31,878 bases of DNA from CAYLKS01 sp964384205 [NCBI: uncultured bacterium]. Its GTDB lineage: Bacteria; JAGOEH01. Location of the stretch: the NCBI GenBank assembly GCA_964384205.1, contig CAYLKS010000023.1, positions 13,138-45,015 of the forward strand, read 5' to 3'. The translations under genes and the position numbers were made by a program. Below, in pieces: positions 9,062 through 18,323 of the stretch (position 1 is its first letter; each line of letters opens with the position of its first letter). Under the pieces are notes generated by a model that did not search any database, was not told the DNA's origin, and saw only the letters and a list, made by a program, of their open reading frames with translations.

Positions 9062-9803
9062 ACAAAACCTCATTTGTTCCTATTACACTATTTTCTTCTA
9101 ACCACAAATGTTCACGCTTAAAATTAGTTATTATACCGCCAGCTTCTTCTAATATTAATTTCCCAGCTAAAAAATCCCATGGTTTTAGATAAGCCTCCCA
9201 GAAATAATCATATCTACCACATGCAGTATATGCAATATCCAGTGCAGCAGAGCCACATCTTCTTATACCTTTTGATTTCAGAAATAATTCTTTAAAACTT
9301 CCTAAATATTCATCTATAAAATGATGTACTTTAAATGGAAAGCCGGTAGCACCAAAAGCATTTTGTAACTTTTGAGTTTTACTGATAAATATTCGTTTAT
9401 TATTAAAAAAACTTCCCAATTTTTTTTCAGCATAAAAAAATTCATCTAATAATGGATTATAGATAGCGCCTAAATACAACTCATTATTTTTTATAAGAGC
9501 AATTGAAATACAAAAATGAGGTATTCCAGAAATAAAATTAGTAGTGCCATCTAAGGGGTCAATAACCCATATCAGTTCAGAATTAATATTTTTTTCACCA
9601 CTTTCTTCTGCTAAAAAGCCAGAATTGGGAAAATGTTTTAAAATCATATTTTTAATCATTTCTTCTGATTTTGTATCAACATAAGTAACAAAATCATTTC
9701 TGGTTTTAACTACAATATCATTATCAGAAACCTTATTAAAATGTTCTAATAGAAAATATCCTGCTTTTTTAGAAATATCGTATATTATGTTAGAATATTG
9801 CAA
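9018..9803 (-). CDS. suhB: Inositol-1-monophosphatase family protein (SuhB/IMPase)
   Basis: Magnesium-dependent phosphatase of the IMPase/FIG superfamily, 261 residues, hydrolysing inositol monophosphates or related sugar phosphates; in some bacteria SuhB also affects rRNA transcription. The metal-binding residues are all visible: AEESG (65-69), IDPLDGTTNF (81-90) and KPWDFLAG (207-214). The start codon is TTG at 9803, preceded at seven bases by a perfect AGGAGG, and no in-frame ATG lies near the correct N-terminus. The gene begins 15 bases after tamB ends, and its 3' end overlaps the nucleotidase-like gene, so it is part of one transcript. The physiological substrate cannot be assigned from sequence. 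Confidence 0.92.
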   Translation of the reverse strand: MQYSNIIYDISKKAGYFLLEHFNKVSDNDIVVKTRNDFVTYVDTKSEEMIKNMILKHFPNSGFLAEESGEKNINSELIWVIDPLDGTTNFISGIPHFCISIALIKNNELYLGAIYNPLLDEFFYAEKKLGSFFNNKRIFISKTQKLQNAFGATGFPFKVHHFIDEYLGSFKELFLKSKGIRRCGSAALDIAYTACGRYDYFWEAYLKPWDFLAGKLILEEAGGIITNFKREHLWLEENSVIGTNEVLYEEIINIIDKYFYS

Positions 9804-9818
9804 TTACTATCCTCCTTT

Positions 9819-12800
9819 TTAGAAATCAGTTTTAAAACGCAATCCTATTTTATAATTACCATCAAACTTTTTTTCTCCTATAATAGAAAAATTATCATCT
9901 AAATAATATTCAATAGAAACACTTTTTTCACTGGTAAGAGTAAGTTTGCCCTTATAGGAAATAAAAAGTTTTGGAGTAATATATTTTCCTATTTGAAGAT
10001 CTGAAAACCTTAATCTATCAATTATTTCTGAAAATCCAGATGTTTCTTGCTGTTCATTTGAATTAAATTTAAATTGATCAAAGCCCAATTTTTGAACACC
10101 GACTTGAGAAATTTTTTGCATTAATATATTAGACACAATATTTTCTGCTTGATTAGATATATTGTTTTTTTGAACATTCTCTGTTATAGTACCAAAGAAA
10201 TATTTAATAATTTCTTCTCGTGATAATACAATAGGATAGCTTGTAAAATCAAATTCCGGATTTTGTAATGTTCCTCTAAAATATAAAGTAATATTCAGAT
10301 CTTTTACTTTTGTTGTAGCATTTATATCAAATTCTGGATTTAATTTATTTGCTTCTGTAAATTTAATCTGCCCTTTGTTTATTTTAAAATTATACCCATA
10401 TACATAGATTTCTCCTCTTTTAACATCTAAGGTACCATATATTTCAGGCATTTCTTTAAAATCTTCAAGCCAGATTTTTATATCACCACTAGCCTCCAAA
10501 TTAACATACTTATTTTTAATCCAAAAATTATTTGGAAAATGTAATGTGATATTATAAAATACATATATAGAATCATCGGGAGAAGCTATGTATTCGCTAA
10601 AATCATCAGTTAAATTAAATTCTTTGAAATATAAATCTCCTTTAATATATGGTAAGTCTTTAAGCTTTGAAATATTTACTTTACCATTTATTATGAAATC
10701 ACTTCTTATAGGCAGGTAACGTAAGAATAAATTCTTGAATTCACTATTTAGCATAAAATTCAAATCACTTATACATATTTTACCGTCTCCTAAAATATTA
10801 TTCTTTACCTTCTTCTTTTTTTTGAATAAACTAAAAAGAGAAAATCTCTTTTTGCTTTTAATCTCCTCTGTATTTGCTGATATTTTATTGATAATTACCG
10901 AATCATCTTTAAAAATAATATCTGCCTTAAAATTACTTATTTTGTTATCTAAAAAAGAAAAATACAAATCTGTTGAGTCAATAACCATATCTCCATTCAA
11001 TTTGATTTTACCTTTATTACCCTTTATACTGGTATTCAATTTAAAATTTCCCGAAATCATATATAAACTATCGATAAATTCAGATAAAATCATCGGAATC
11101 TGACCATCTCCTGACAAAATAAAATCATAGTTTAAAGTATAAGGATCAAGTTCACCTTTTAAAATAAAATTATTATCAGGGTTGTCAATAGTCAATTTTT
11201 GTAAAGAAATGAGGTTCCCATCAGAAGTTACATTGATATTAATACTATCTATAAAGTAATTATATAGAAAAAAATCTTTTATTCTTATATCTGAATTTAT
11301 TTTGATTTCAGAACTGGAATCTATTTCTATTTGTGATGAAAAATCTAATATACCTTCTTCAATAGGCAATTCATAATCTAATATATTGGACAGCTCCGAA
11401 GTTAAAGACATTATCCCTATATCATCTGATGTAATATTAAAACTTCCTGAAGAATTTAAAATATTATAAAAACCTGCACCTTTTATAAGTGTTAGTGTGT
11501 CTAATGCAAGATTTATCTCAGGCAAGACAAGATTATATGAACTATCAATTGTGGCATTTTCTCTCATAGAAAGCTTGAAATTAAGTACATCATATTTAAT
11601 CTTACTATCATTCAATTTTAATGTATATGGAAACTTCAAAAAATCAAATACACTATTTAACGAGACATAGTCTCTATTATTTAATTTTATTATTATAGGA
11701 TTTAATAACAATCTCTTCTGCCCTATAAGCTGTAGATTTGCAAAAATATCAGGTAATAAAATTTTATTATTTTCATATAATCCTTTTATGTGAAATCTAA
11801 AATTGCCGGATTTTAAATTCGTTATATCAAAATTTTCACCCATTAGAATAATTTTGTTTAAGCTTAATGTATCAATAGTGAATTTATCAGCAAAAACCAT
11901 AAAACCCAGTTTATAAAAATTTTGAAGAGTATTCTGTATGCTAAAATCTATTTTTAATGAATCAGTTGTTATATAATACTCATCGATTGAAAATTGATTA
12001 TGGGGATTTTCAAGTTTTCCAGAAATATCAAGTAAATTTTTCTCAAAATTATAATAACCGAAAATATTGAGGTTATAATCAAATATGTTTATATTGAAAT
12101 TTTTAATCAGAGCATTATTATTATCAATATTTATATTATTGCTTACTTTAACTTTGATTATATTGTTTTTCACATATTGTTGTATAATAAAATTTGTCAT
12201 TATTTCACCGCTTAATTTTTTTATATTAAAATCAGAAAATTTGATATTACCTTTTACTTTTGTATTATTCAATGAAAATTTAGGAGGAAACCGTTGAAGG
12301 TTTATATTTGACATTAGAACTAAAATATTATTTTTAAATTTGTAATTTAAAAATAAATTAAGTGAATTTTTCTGATTTAAAATATCTAAATTTGATATAG
12401 AAATAATATCATTTTTAAAGATTATATTGTTACTTTTAATATGTATTGGAGCATTATATAAACTAATTCCATTAAATTTTAAAGAATCTATTTTTATTAA
12501 AGAATTATTTTGGACAACATTTCCCATTAAAGAAAGATGATTTATTGTTATCCCTTCTATTGGTTTTATTTTGTATATTTTTGTTATGTCATTTAAGCTT
12601 AGATTATACAATATGTTGATGGGGAAAATGTTACCCTTTAGATTGGCCTGAAAATTGTTATCATTGGTTGCAATATTTAATTTAAATGGGAATTGATTTT
12701 TTGTAACTATGGATAATTTTATTTTTGATGGTGATATTTTCATATTATTGAACATAATTTCGCTTATCTTTGAAGATAGAAAAAAATTAGCATTTTTTGA

Positions 12801-13298
12801 TATTTGAAGATTTAATTTTATAGGTTGTTGTAATAAATTATTTACTTGAATTTTTTCTATATCAATTTGAAAATCAGGAATAATTTTCAATAAGTTCTCT
12901 ATTTGTTCTTTTAACATATTAAGACTAAAATCTTTTTTAGAATTAGAACATTTGTTTGATGAAATAAAAAGAGCCTGTATACTCTTATAATCTATAAAAA
13001 CCTTTGAAACATCTATGTTATATTCATTCGTATCTTCTTTTACAATAATTTTATTCACATTAAATATAGAGATATTTTTAGATTTTATATTAAGGGAATT
13101 AATAAAGAAAGTTTTATCTGAAAGGTTCCAGTAACCTGAATATTCAATATCAATCGGAATTTGAAAATATTTCTGTAAATTTAGATTTACATTATGATGT
13201 AGAATAAAAACTGAAAAGAAAAAAATCCAGAAGGATAACTTAATAAGTAAAAGTACAGATGCAAAAATATAATAAAAAAATTTAAGAACAACCCTCAT
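9819..13298 (-). CDS. tamB: TamB/DUF490-family translocation and assembly protein
   Basis: Large envelope protein of the AsmA/TamB type, 1159 residues, thought to bridge inner and outer membranes and move phospholipid or assist outer-membrane protein assembly. Residues about 1-33 are a hydrophobic anchor. The body is a long run of beta strands rich in Ile, Asn and Lys, as in the family's beta-groove. The C-terminal DUF490 part is clear: GTLDVKRGEIYVYGYNFKI, then NPEFDINATTKVKD, FRGTLQNPEFDFTSYP and LSREEIIKYFFG, all hallmark segments. No Shine-Dalgarno sequence is evident before the ATG, but a good promoter lies 31 bases upstream. No partner TamA or BamA homologue is in the window. The gene implies a diderm cell. 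Confidence 0.88.
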   Translation of the reverse strand: MRVVLKFFYYIFASVLLLIKLSFWIFFFSVFILHHNVNLNLQKYFQIPIDIEYSGYWNLSDKTFFINSLNIKSKNISIFNVNKIIVKEDTNEYNIDVSKVFIDYKSIQALFISSNKCSNSKKDFSLNMLKEQIENLLKIIPDFQIDIEKIQVNNLLQQPIKLNLQISKNANFFLSSKISEIMFNNMKISPSKIKLSIVTKNQFPFKLNIATNDNNFQANLKGNIFPINILYNLSLNDITKIYKIKPIEGITINHLSLMGNVVQNNSLIKIDSLKFNGISLYNAPIHIKSNNIIFKNDIISISNLDILNQKNSLNLFLNYKFKNNILVLMSNINLQRFPPKFSLNNTKVKGNIKFSDFNIKKLSGEIMTNFIIQQYVKNNIIKVKVSNNINIDNNNALIKNFNINIFDYNLNIFGYYNFEKNLLDISGKLENPHNQFSIDEYYITTDSLKIDFSIQNTLQNFYKLGFMVFADKFTIDTLSLNKIILMGENFDITNLKSGNFRFHIKGLYENNKILLPDIFANLQLIGQKRLLLNPIIIKLNNRDYVSLNSVFDFLKFPYTLKLNDSKIKYDVLNFKLSMRENATIDSSYNLVLPEINLALDTLTLIKGAGFYNILNSSGSFNITSDDIGIMSLTSELSNILDYELPIEEGILDFSSQIEIDSSSEIKINSDIRIKDFFLYNYFIDSININVTSDGNLISLQKLTIDNPDNNFILKGELDPYTLNYDFILSGDGQIPMILSEFIDSLYMISGNFKLNTSIKGNKGKIKLNGDMVIDSTDLYFSFLDNKISNFKADIIFKDDSVIINKISANTEEIKSKKRFSLFSLFKKKKKVKNNILGDGKICISDLNFMLNSEFKNLFLRYLPIRSDFIINGKVNISKLKDLPYIKGDLYFKEFNLTDDFSEYIASPDDSIYVFYNITLHFPNNFWIKNKYVNLEASGDIKIWLEDFKEMPEIYGTLDVKRGEIYVYGYNFKINKGQIKFTEANKLNPEFDINATTKVKDLNITLYFRGTLQNPEFDFTSYPIVLSREEIIKYFFGTITENVQKNNISNQAENIVSNILMQKISQVGVQKLGFDQFKFNSNEQQETSGFSEIIDRLRFSDLQIGKYITPKLFISYKGKLTLTSEKSVSIEYYLDDNFSIIGEKKFDGNYKIGLRFKTDF

Positions 13299-13329
13299 AA
13301 ATATAAAATCCCACGTTATTCGCTAATTT

Positions 13330-13358
13330 AATATAAATGATAAAAATTTAAAATTCAA
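13330..13358 (-). promoter_or_regulatory. Candidate promoter for tamB-suhB-nucleotidase-like genes
   Basis: On the minus strand TTGAAT (13358-13353) and TATATT (13335-13330) are spaced by 17 bases. The -35 box overlaps the last codons of the TagF-like gene, so tamB may be transcribed independently as well as by read-through. Confidence 0.5.
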
Positions 13359-14562
13359 GATTTTTATTAAGTAAAAAATTAACTATTCTTTTGGAACTAT
13401 TCCCATCAGGATATTTCCAAAATTTCTTATATAGATTTAAATATTTCCCACCTATAGTGAGCTGATCAAGATTTTCAATTGTTTTTAAAAATCCGTTGAA
13501 TGTTTTTACAATAGGTTCTGGTACAAAATCCTCATAATTAAAATATAATTCACGCATTTTTAAATAATTATCTAAATCAAAAGGATACATAATAATAGGC
13601 TTTTTCAATAATAAATAATCAAAATATATAGAAGAATAATCTGTAATTAAAACATCAGTAAATGGTAAAAAAGGATAAATATCAAATTTAGCCTGTAATA
13701 TCTTAATATTACTTTTTTCTTGAAAAGTTTTTAAACTATTGTCATTAGGATGCAATTTTAACACCAATAAAGCATTTTGTTTTTTTAATATTTGATTTAA
13801 TTCTTGTATATCGGGAAATGCTGCATTAAGAAAATTATAATGATCATCTCTCCATGTAGGCATATAAATTAATACTTTGCTAAATTGTTGGGTAAAAAAT
13901 ATAAGCTTATTAAGATAAGAAGGTTCGAATTTGTTTATATGCTCCAGTAATTTTGCCTTTGATTTAAAAAAAATATCAGTTCGAGGATACCCTAATATAG
14001 GGCAGTTTTGTAAAGGAATACGGAAAGCTGAAGAAAATAGAGTGGTTGTTATTTCTGATGTCGATAAAACGAAATGTGGTTTTTTATAAAAGTAAGGTTT
14101 AAAAATTTTTGTATATAACTTCGGATTTCTGAACCTTTTAGCAAGGGGACCGGTTTTAATATCAAATTCTATTTTTTTGAGAGGAATACCATGCCAGAGA
14201 TTAAATATAATAGCACCGCCAGATGTCCAATAATTTATGTCATCAATATATGCACTAATAATATAAAATTGTGCTTTAAGGCCATAGTAAAACCCTTTAA
14301 TACTCCATTTGGAAATAACTGGTAAATTTTTCTTTTTTAAGAAGTCGAGCAATTTTTTGTTTTCAGTTATAAAAAATGCTTTTATCTCAGGATTATTTTG
14401 CAAAACATGTAAAAAAAGATATTTTGAATTATCAAGAAAAGCATGATTCATTGGAGCAAAAAGCCAGATTTTTTTATCTCTTTTAATAAATTTAGAAATA
14501 AAATATATAGGATAAAAAATTAATGCCTTTATTTTATGAGATTTGAATATTTTTTTTAACAT
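13348..14562 (-). CDS. CDP-glycerol glycerophosphotransferase family protein (TagF/TagB type)
   Basis: Membrane-associated GT-B transferase that would move glycerol phosphate from CDP-glycerol onto a lipid-linked or polymeric glycan. Family motifs are present in order: NLWHGIPLKK (121-130), GYPRTD (191-196), PTWRDD (235-240), LKLHPND (268-274) and TDYSSIYFDYLL (307-318). These include the His and Asp residues expected to act in catalysis and donor binding. The length of 404 residues matches the catalytic domain alone. The start is seven bases after the tagD stop, with no strong ribosome binding site, implying translational coupling. Next to tagD, it forms a donor-synthesis and transfer pair, probably decorating a capsule, O-antigen or other surface glycan. 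Whether it primes (TagB) or polymerises (TagF) cannot be settled. Confidence 0.88.
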   Translation of the reverse strand: MLKKIFKSHKIKALIFYPIYFISKFIKRDKKIWLFAPMNHAFLDNSKYLFLHVLQNNPEIKAFFITENKKLLDFLKKKNLPVISKWSIKGFYYGLKAQFYIISAYIDDINYWTSGGAIIFNLWHGIPLKKIEFDIKTGPLAKRFRNPKLYTKIFKPYFYKKPHFVLSTSEITTTLFSSAFRIPLQNCPILGYPRTDIFFKSKAKLLEHINKFEPSYLNKLIFFTQQFSKVLIYMPTWRDDHYNFLNAAFPDIQELNQILKKQNALLVLKLHPNDNSLKTFQEKSNIKILQAKFDIYPFLPFTDVLITDYSSIYFDYLLLKKPIIMYPFDLDNYLKMRELYFNYEDFVPEPIVKTFNGFLKTIENLDQLTIGGKYLNLYKKFWKYPDGNSSKRIVNFLLNKNLEF

Positions 14563-14569
14563 TATTTTG

Positions 14570-15034
14570 TTATTCCAAATCTTTCAATATCTGCTCAAGC
14601 AAGTTGATTGCTTCTTTTATTTTAACAGGAGAAATTCGTGATAATCCCTTTAAAAGAGATTTTAATTCACTTGAAGATATACCATGGGTCCTTGGTAAAT
14701 AGACAACTTCACAATAATCTTTTAAATAATCGAACTTCCCTTTCCAATCATCACCAATAACAAAAGTATCAATATTATATTTTTTTATATCGTCTATTTT
14801 TTGTTCCCAGCTTTTTTCAGGAATAACCATATCCACATATTTGATACTTTCAACAATTTCTGCACGATGATCAAAAGGAATAATTGTTTTTTTCCCTTTA
14901 ATCTTGTTAAATTCATCAGTAGAAATACCAACTATCAAAAAATTACCTAATTCTTTTGCTCTTTTTAACAACCGCAAATGACCTACATGAAATAAATCAA
15001 AAGTACCATAAGTAATAATCCGTTTTTCTGCCAT
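14570..15034 (-). CDS. tagD: Glycerol-3-phosphate cytidylyltransferase
   Basis: Nucleotidyltransferase (cytidylyltransferase family) that makes CDP-glycerol from CTP and sn-glycerol 3-phosphate. The ATG at 15034 gives 154 residues and opens with the canonical strand EKRIITYGTFDLFHVGHLRLL; HVGH (16-19) is the nucleotide-binding signature. GDDWKGKFDYL and RTHGISSSELK are the other family signatures, the last a variant of RTxGISTT. An in-frame TTG at 15091 was rejected because it lies inside the -35 box of a good promoter. The C-terminus runs about 25 residues past the core domain as a helix. It is directly upstream of the TagF/TagB-type transferase, which uses its product. Confidence 0.92.
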   Translation of the reverse strand: MAEKRIITYGTFDLFHVGHLRLLKRAKELGNFLIVGISTDEFNKIKGKKTIIPFDHRAEIVESIKYVDMVIPEKSWEQKIDDIKKYNIDTFVIGDDWKGKFDYLKDYCEVVYLPRTHGISSSELKSLLKGLSRISPVKIKEAINLLEQILKDLE

Positions 15035-15062
15035 AACTAATCTTTCTATTTTAATTTTTGAA

Positions 15063-15091
15063 ATGGTAAAGTTTTTTATGTCAATTGTCAA
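15063..15091 (-). promoter_or_regulatory. Candidate promoter for tagD
   Basis: On the minus strand TTGACA (15091-15086) is followed after 17 bases by TACCAT (15068-15063), 28 bases from the tagD ATG. A second TTGACA is repeated just one base later (15084-15079), making a short direct repeat that could be an alternative -35 or part of an operator. Confidence 0.5.
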
Positions 15092-15157
15092 GTGTAATTT
15101 TAAATATTAAGAAAAAAAGAATAATCTATTGCCCCTTTCAAAGATATGTATCAAAAT

Positions 15158-18100
15158 TTATTTAATAAAACTAATCTTTTTTATATAGCTTTTATCTTTT
15201 AAGGTAATTTTAATAAAATATACCCCCGCCGGAACTTTACTGTAATAATCATCTTTCGCATCCCAATATGTTTTATATATTCCAGGAGATAATTTTTTAT
15301 CAATCAAAGTTTTAATTTTTTCCCCAAGTACATTAAAAATATCAATTTTAACATTTTGATATTTATTATTAAAAAACTGTATAACACTTCTATTAGTAAA
15401 AGGATTCGGCACAGGATTAAATACTTTGAAAGACTGAAAACGTTTAAAATTCTCCTTAATATTCGTGGGATCAAAATTAAAAACCATCAAAGCAATATTT
15501 ATTGTATCTAATTTATTATAATTTATTGGATTAGCTGATATTATATTTAAAGGTGACTGGTTATGTGACTTAAATATTATAGTATCGCCTTCATTTAAAA
15601 GCTTTGGCATATTTTCTGAAAAAATATCAACAGCATATACTAACATATTAAATTTTATATTTTCATCTACAAATGCTTTTCCACACAAAAATCCTTCTTT
15701 ATTATAGGCATCAATTTCCAGTCCAATGGCTGGTTTATTTTGATTATAAACAAGACCACATTCTATATAACATATTTCAGTAGTGGAATTAAGAATAATA
15801 TTTATAGTGCTGTCCTCTTTGCATACAGAATTATTAGGACTAACAGGAGAAATAAATGACGGAATGTTATTAAATGTAAATTTGAGAGTATCCCCATTTA
15901 AAGCCCCTAGCCCATCGCCAATATCTTTATTAATTTCCATTATAAAATATCCCGGTACTTCTGAGATAGTGCTACCACATAAAATATTATTTTGGGTATA
16001 AGCTTTAATTTCTGTTCCTATTGGAATTAATTCATTATCTATTTTACAATTATATCCAACAAATTTACATAATGTTTGTTTGTGAAGAGTAGTTTTTATA
16101 TCGCTTTTATATTTCCCACCCTCATAAAATATAATATCAGGCTCTGCTACTGATTTTGTGCTATATACATAATATAATAACTCTTCTCCGTTAATAGGGC
16201 CTTCTAAAGTATCTGGGGTTCTGCTGTCATCCCCTTTAATCAAAATTTCATATTTCCCCTTTTCATTGGTTTTAAATTCTGTGTAGAGAATTGATGTATC
16301 AATACTACTTCTAATCTCAACAGGGGTACCAGAAGGAGCAAGATTATCATTTATATAGATATTTCCATAAAACTTACATTTTCCATATTGAAAATTAAGT
16401 TTTATTATAGAATCACTATAAAAAATTGGCTTTCCAGTAGTAATAAAAGGGTGTATACTATCCTCTATTATAAATTGTAAAGTATCATTATTCTGAGGCC
16501 CATCTTTTTGAATAGTATTAGGATTATCTCCAGCTAATTTTATTTCAAACAAGCCGTTATTTGATACATAAGCACTATCATACAAAGTTGACAAATTTTT
16601 ATCAAATATTTTAATTGTTGTGTTATTTGGGACAAATTCCCCATCTTTTAAAACTATTCCGTAGAATATACAGGTATCAATTGGCAATTGCGCTTCCAAT
16701 GAAATTAAAATCTCTGCGTCTTCCTTACATATAGCAGGATTAGTTGGACTTTGATCGGAGATATAAGCTTGAATATCATTAAAAGTAAATGAAATTGTAT
16801 CTCCATCTGACGCACCCTGCCCATTACCACTATATTTTTTAATTTCCAATACAAAATATCCGGGAGTTTCTTTAACAGTTGTTTGTCCACAAATTTTATC
16901 TTTATTAAATGCTTTAACAATAGAACCAATTGGTAAGCTTTTACCTCCCATCTTGCAGTCTAACCCTATAAAAGTACATAATTTTTCTGCTGGAAGAATT
17001 GTAACTTTTATACTATCATTTATAATTGTTTCTGCATCATATATATCTTTGACTTTCCCTTTAATAAAAAAAACGCCCGAGTTGTCATATATATGAGAAA
17101 ATGTGATATAGTTATTATGTATAACGTACTCAGACCATTGAGGTTCTGAGCCATCCCCCCAGTCAATTGCAAAAGAAACATCATTCCCATCAGGGTCAAG
17201 AGCATATAAAGTAATCTCTACAGAATCGCCAATATTTGCAAATATAGGATTTATATTTTTAAACTCTGCTTCAGGTTCACTATTAAATATACGGACATAC
17301 CCTCCTGAAGCATAGGCAGGATACCCTCCAAAATGAACCTTTCCATCATTAGCCATATCCAAATAAGAAATCCAAAAATACCCATCTTCTCCCCATTCTG
17401 TTCCCCAGCTATTTTTTACTAAAAAAGCACCATTAGATCCCTTAAAATCATCCCATCCACATACCACAACTGCATGACGTCTCCCAAAATGGTCAAAAGG
17501 TTCACCAGTGTAATGATAAACTCCACCAGCATATGCATCAAGAGAACCATCACGAGGTATATACATCGAAACAGCAACAGGGCCATAAGTGTAAATATAA
17601 TATTTTAATGTATTTAAATAAGAAGGATTTGGTTCCCCCCAATGTAAAAAATCATTACTATCAGCATAACTAACATATGCTCTCCATAATGGCATTTCGC
17701 ACTTATCATTACAGGCATTACTATCACTTTCATCATAGGGAAAACATGTTTCATTTGAAATTCCAAATTTTTTTGTATAATCTAAACTATATCCATAATA
17801 CCCACCTAAACATCCATAAGATTGATACGCAGAATTTGTATTTTTATTTACACATTCTATATATTCTTTTTCAGAAACATCATCCATTCCTGTTAGCTGC
17901 TCAATTATAGCAGCTGTAGCAAAGGCCCAACATGCTCCGCACTCTCCCTGATCTTTTACCGAGGACATACCTTCCACTATATATTTTGTTGGTAATTTAT
18001 TCTTAAATAAACGAGGTTTTATTCTACTTGCTTTTATTTTCAAATTTTCTGGAATGATCAATCCACCTATTTGAGGAGCTTGATTATTAATATCTGCTAT

Positions 18101-18244
18101 AAAAATTTTCGTTATTTTAATCTTATATTCTATATTATGCAAACTTTTTTTTAATTTTTCAAATTTTGATATAATTATTGAATCTTGTGAAGCTCCAAAG
18201 ATGTATATATTCAAAAAAATGATGCAAATGATAATTCTTTTCAT
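15158..18244 (-). CDS. Secreted papain-family (C1A) cysteine protease with PKD domain, repeats and T9SS C-terminal domain
   Basis: Exported protease of 1028 residues. Residues 1-19 are a signal peptide. The C1A domain (about 84-322) has the oxyanion Gln Q99, catalytic C105 (QGECGACWAF), H257 (GRRHAVVVCGW) and N278 (LVKNSWGTEWG), all intact; the short region before it lacks a typical long propeptide. A PKD domain follows (about 324-416, with DWGDGS and HIYDNSG). Then come five repeats of about 95 residues (roughly 423-518, 524-618, 623-715, 725-820, 825-920), of which the first and fourth are closest. The protein ends in a T9SS sorting domain (936-1028; NPVPNPFTNRS, VPAGVYFIK). It should be secreted across the outer membrane and may be surface attached. 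A good promoter lies just upstream; no Shine-Dalgarno sequence is obvious. Protein degradation or a cell-surface processing role is inferred. Confidence 0.9.
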   Translation of the reverse strand: MKRIIICIIFLNIYIFGASQDSIIISKFEKLKKSLHNIEYKIKITKIFIADINNQAPQIGGLIIPENLKIKASRIKPRLFKNKLPTKYIVEGMSSVKDQGECGACWAFATAAIIEQLTGMDDVSEKEYIECVNKNTNSAYQSYGCLGGYYGYSLDYTKKFGISNETCFPYDESDSNACNDKCEMPLWRAYVSYADSNDFLHWGEPNPSYLNTLKYYIYTYGPVAVSMYIPRDGSLDAYAGGVYHYTGEPFDHFGRRHAVVVCGWDDFKGSNGAFLVKNSWGTEWGEDGYFWISYLDMANDGKVHFGGYPAYASGGYVRIFNSEPEAEFKNINPIFANIGDSVEITLYALDPDGNDVSFAIDWGDGSEPQWSEYVIHNNYITFSHIYDNSGVFFIKGKVKDIYDAETIINDSIKVTILPAEKLCTFIGLDCKMGGKSLPIGSIVKAFNKDKICGQTTVKETPGYFVLEIKKYSGNGQGASDGDTISFTFNDIQAYISDQSPTNPAICKEDAEILISLEAQLPIDTCIFYGIVLKDGEFVPNNTTIKIFDKNLSTLYDSAYVSNNGLFEIKLAGDNPNTIQKDGPQNNDTLQFIIEDSIHPFITTGKPIFYSDSIIKLNFQYGKCKFYGNIYINDNLAPSGTPVEIRSSIDTSILYTEFKTNEKGKYEILIKGDDSRTPDTLEGPINGEELLYYVYSTKSVAEPDIIFYEGGKYKSDIKTTLHKQTLCKFVGYNCKIDNELIPIGTEIKAYTQNNILCGSTISEVPGYFIMEINKDIGDGLGALNGDTLKFTFNNIPSFISPVSPNNSVCKEDSTINIILNSTTEICYIECGLVYNQNKPAIGLEIDAYNKEGFLCGKAFVDENIKFNMLVYAVDIFSENMPKLLNEGDTIIFKSHNQSPLNIISANPINYNKLDTINIALMVFNFDPTNIKENFKRFQSFKVFNPVPNPFTNRSVIQFFNNKYQNVKIDIFNVLGEKIKTLIDKKLSPGIYKTYWDAKDDYYSKVPAGVYFIKITLKDKSYIKKISFIK

Positions 18245-18271
18245 AATAAACTAAATCTAAAAATTTATCAT

Positions 18272-18300
18272 ATTGTAATAAAGAAAATTTTTAAAATCAA
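18272..18300 (-). promoter_or_regulatory. Candidate promoter for the secreted cysteine protease
   Basis: On the minus strand TTGATT (18300-18295) and TACAAT (18277-18272) are separated by 17 bases, and the -10 box ends 27 bases before the ATG at 18244. Confidence 0.6.
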
Positions 18301-18323
18301 GATAAATTATTACTATTAAATAT

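Noticed and set aside
10735-11103. Open frame of 122 codons on the plus strand inside tamB
   Set aside because: It lies antisense in a well-supported gene; its composition (Leu, Ile, Phe, Ser) is what an AT-rich antisense frame gives.
15035-15091. In-frame TTG extension of tagD by 19 residues
   Set aside because: The extra residues do not match the family's conserved N-terminus, and the TTG is the first bases of a TTGACA box with a well-spaced -10.
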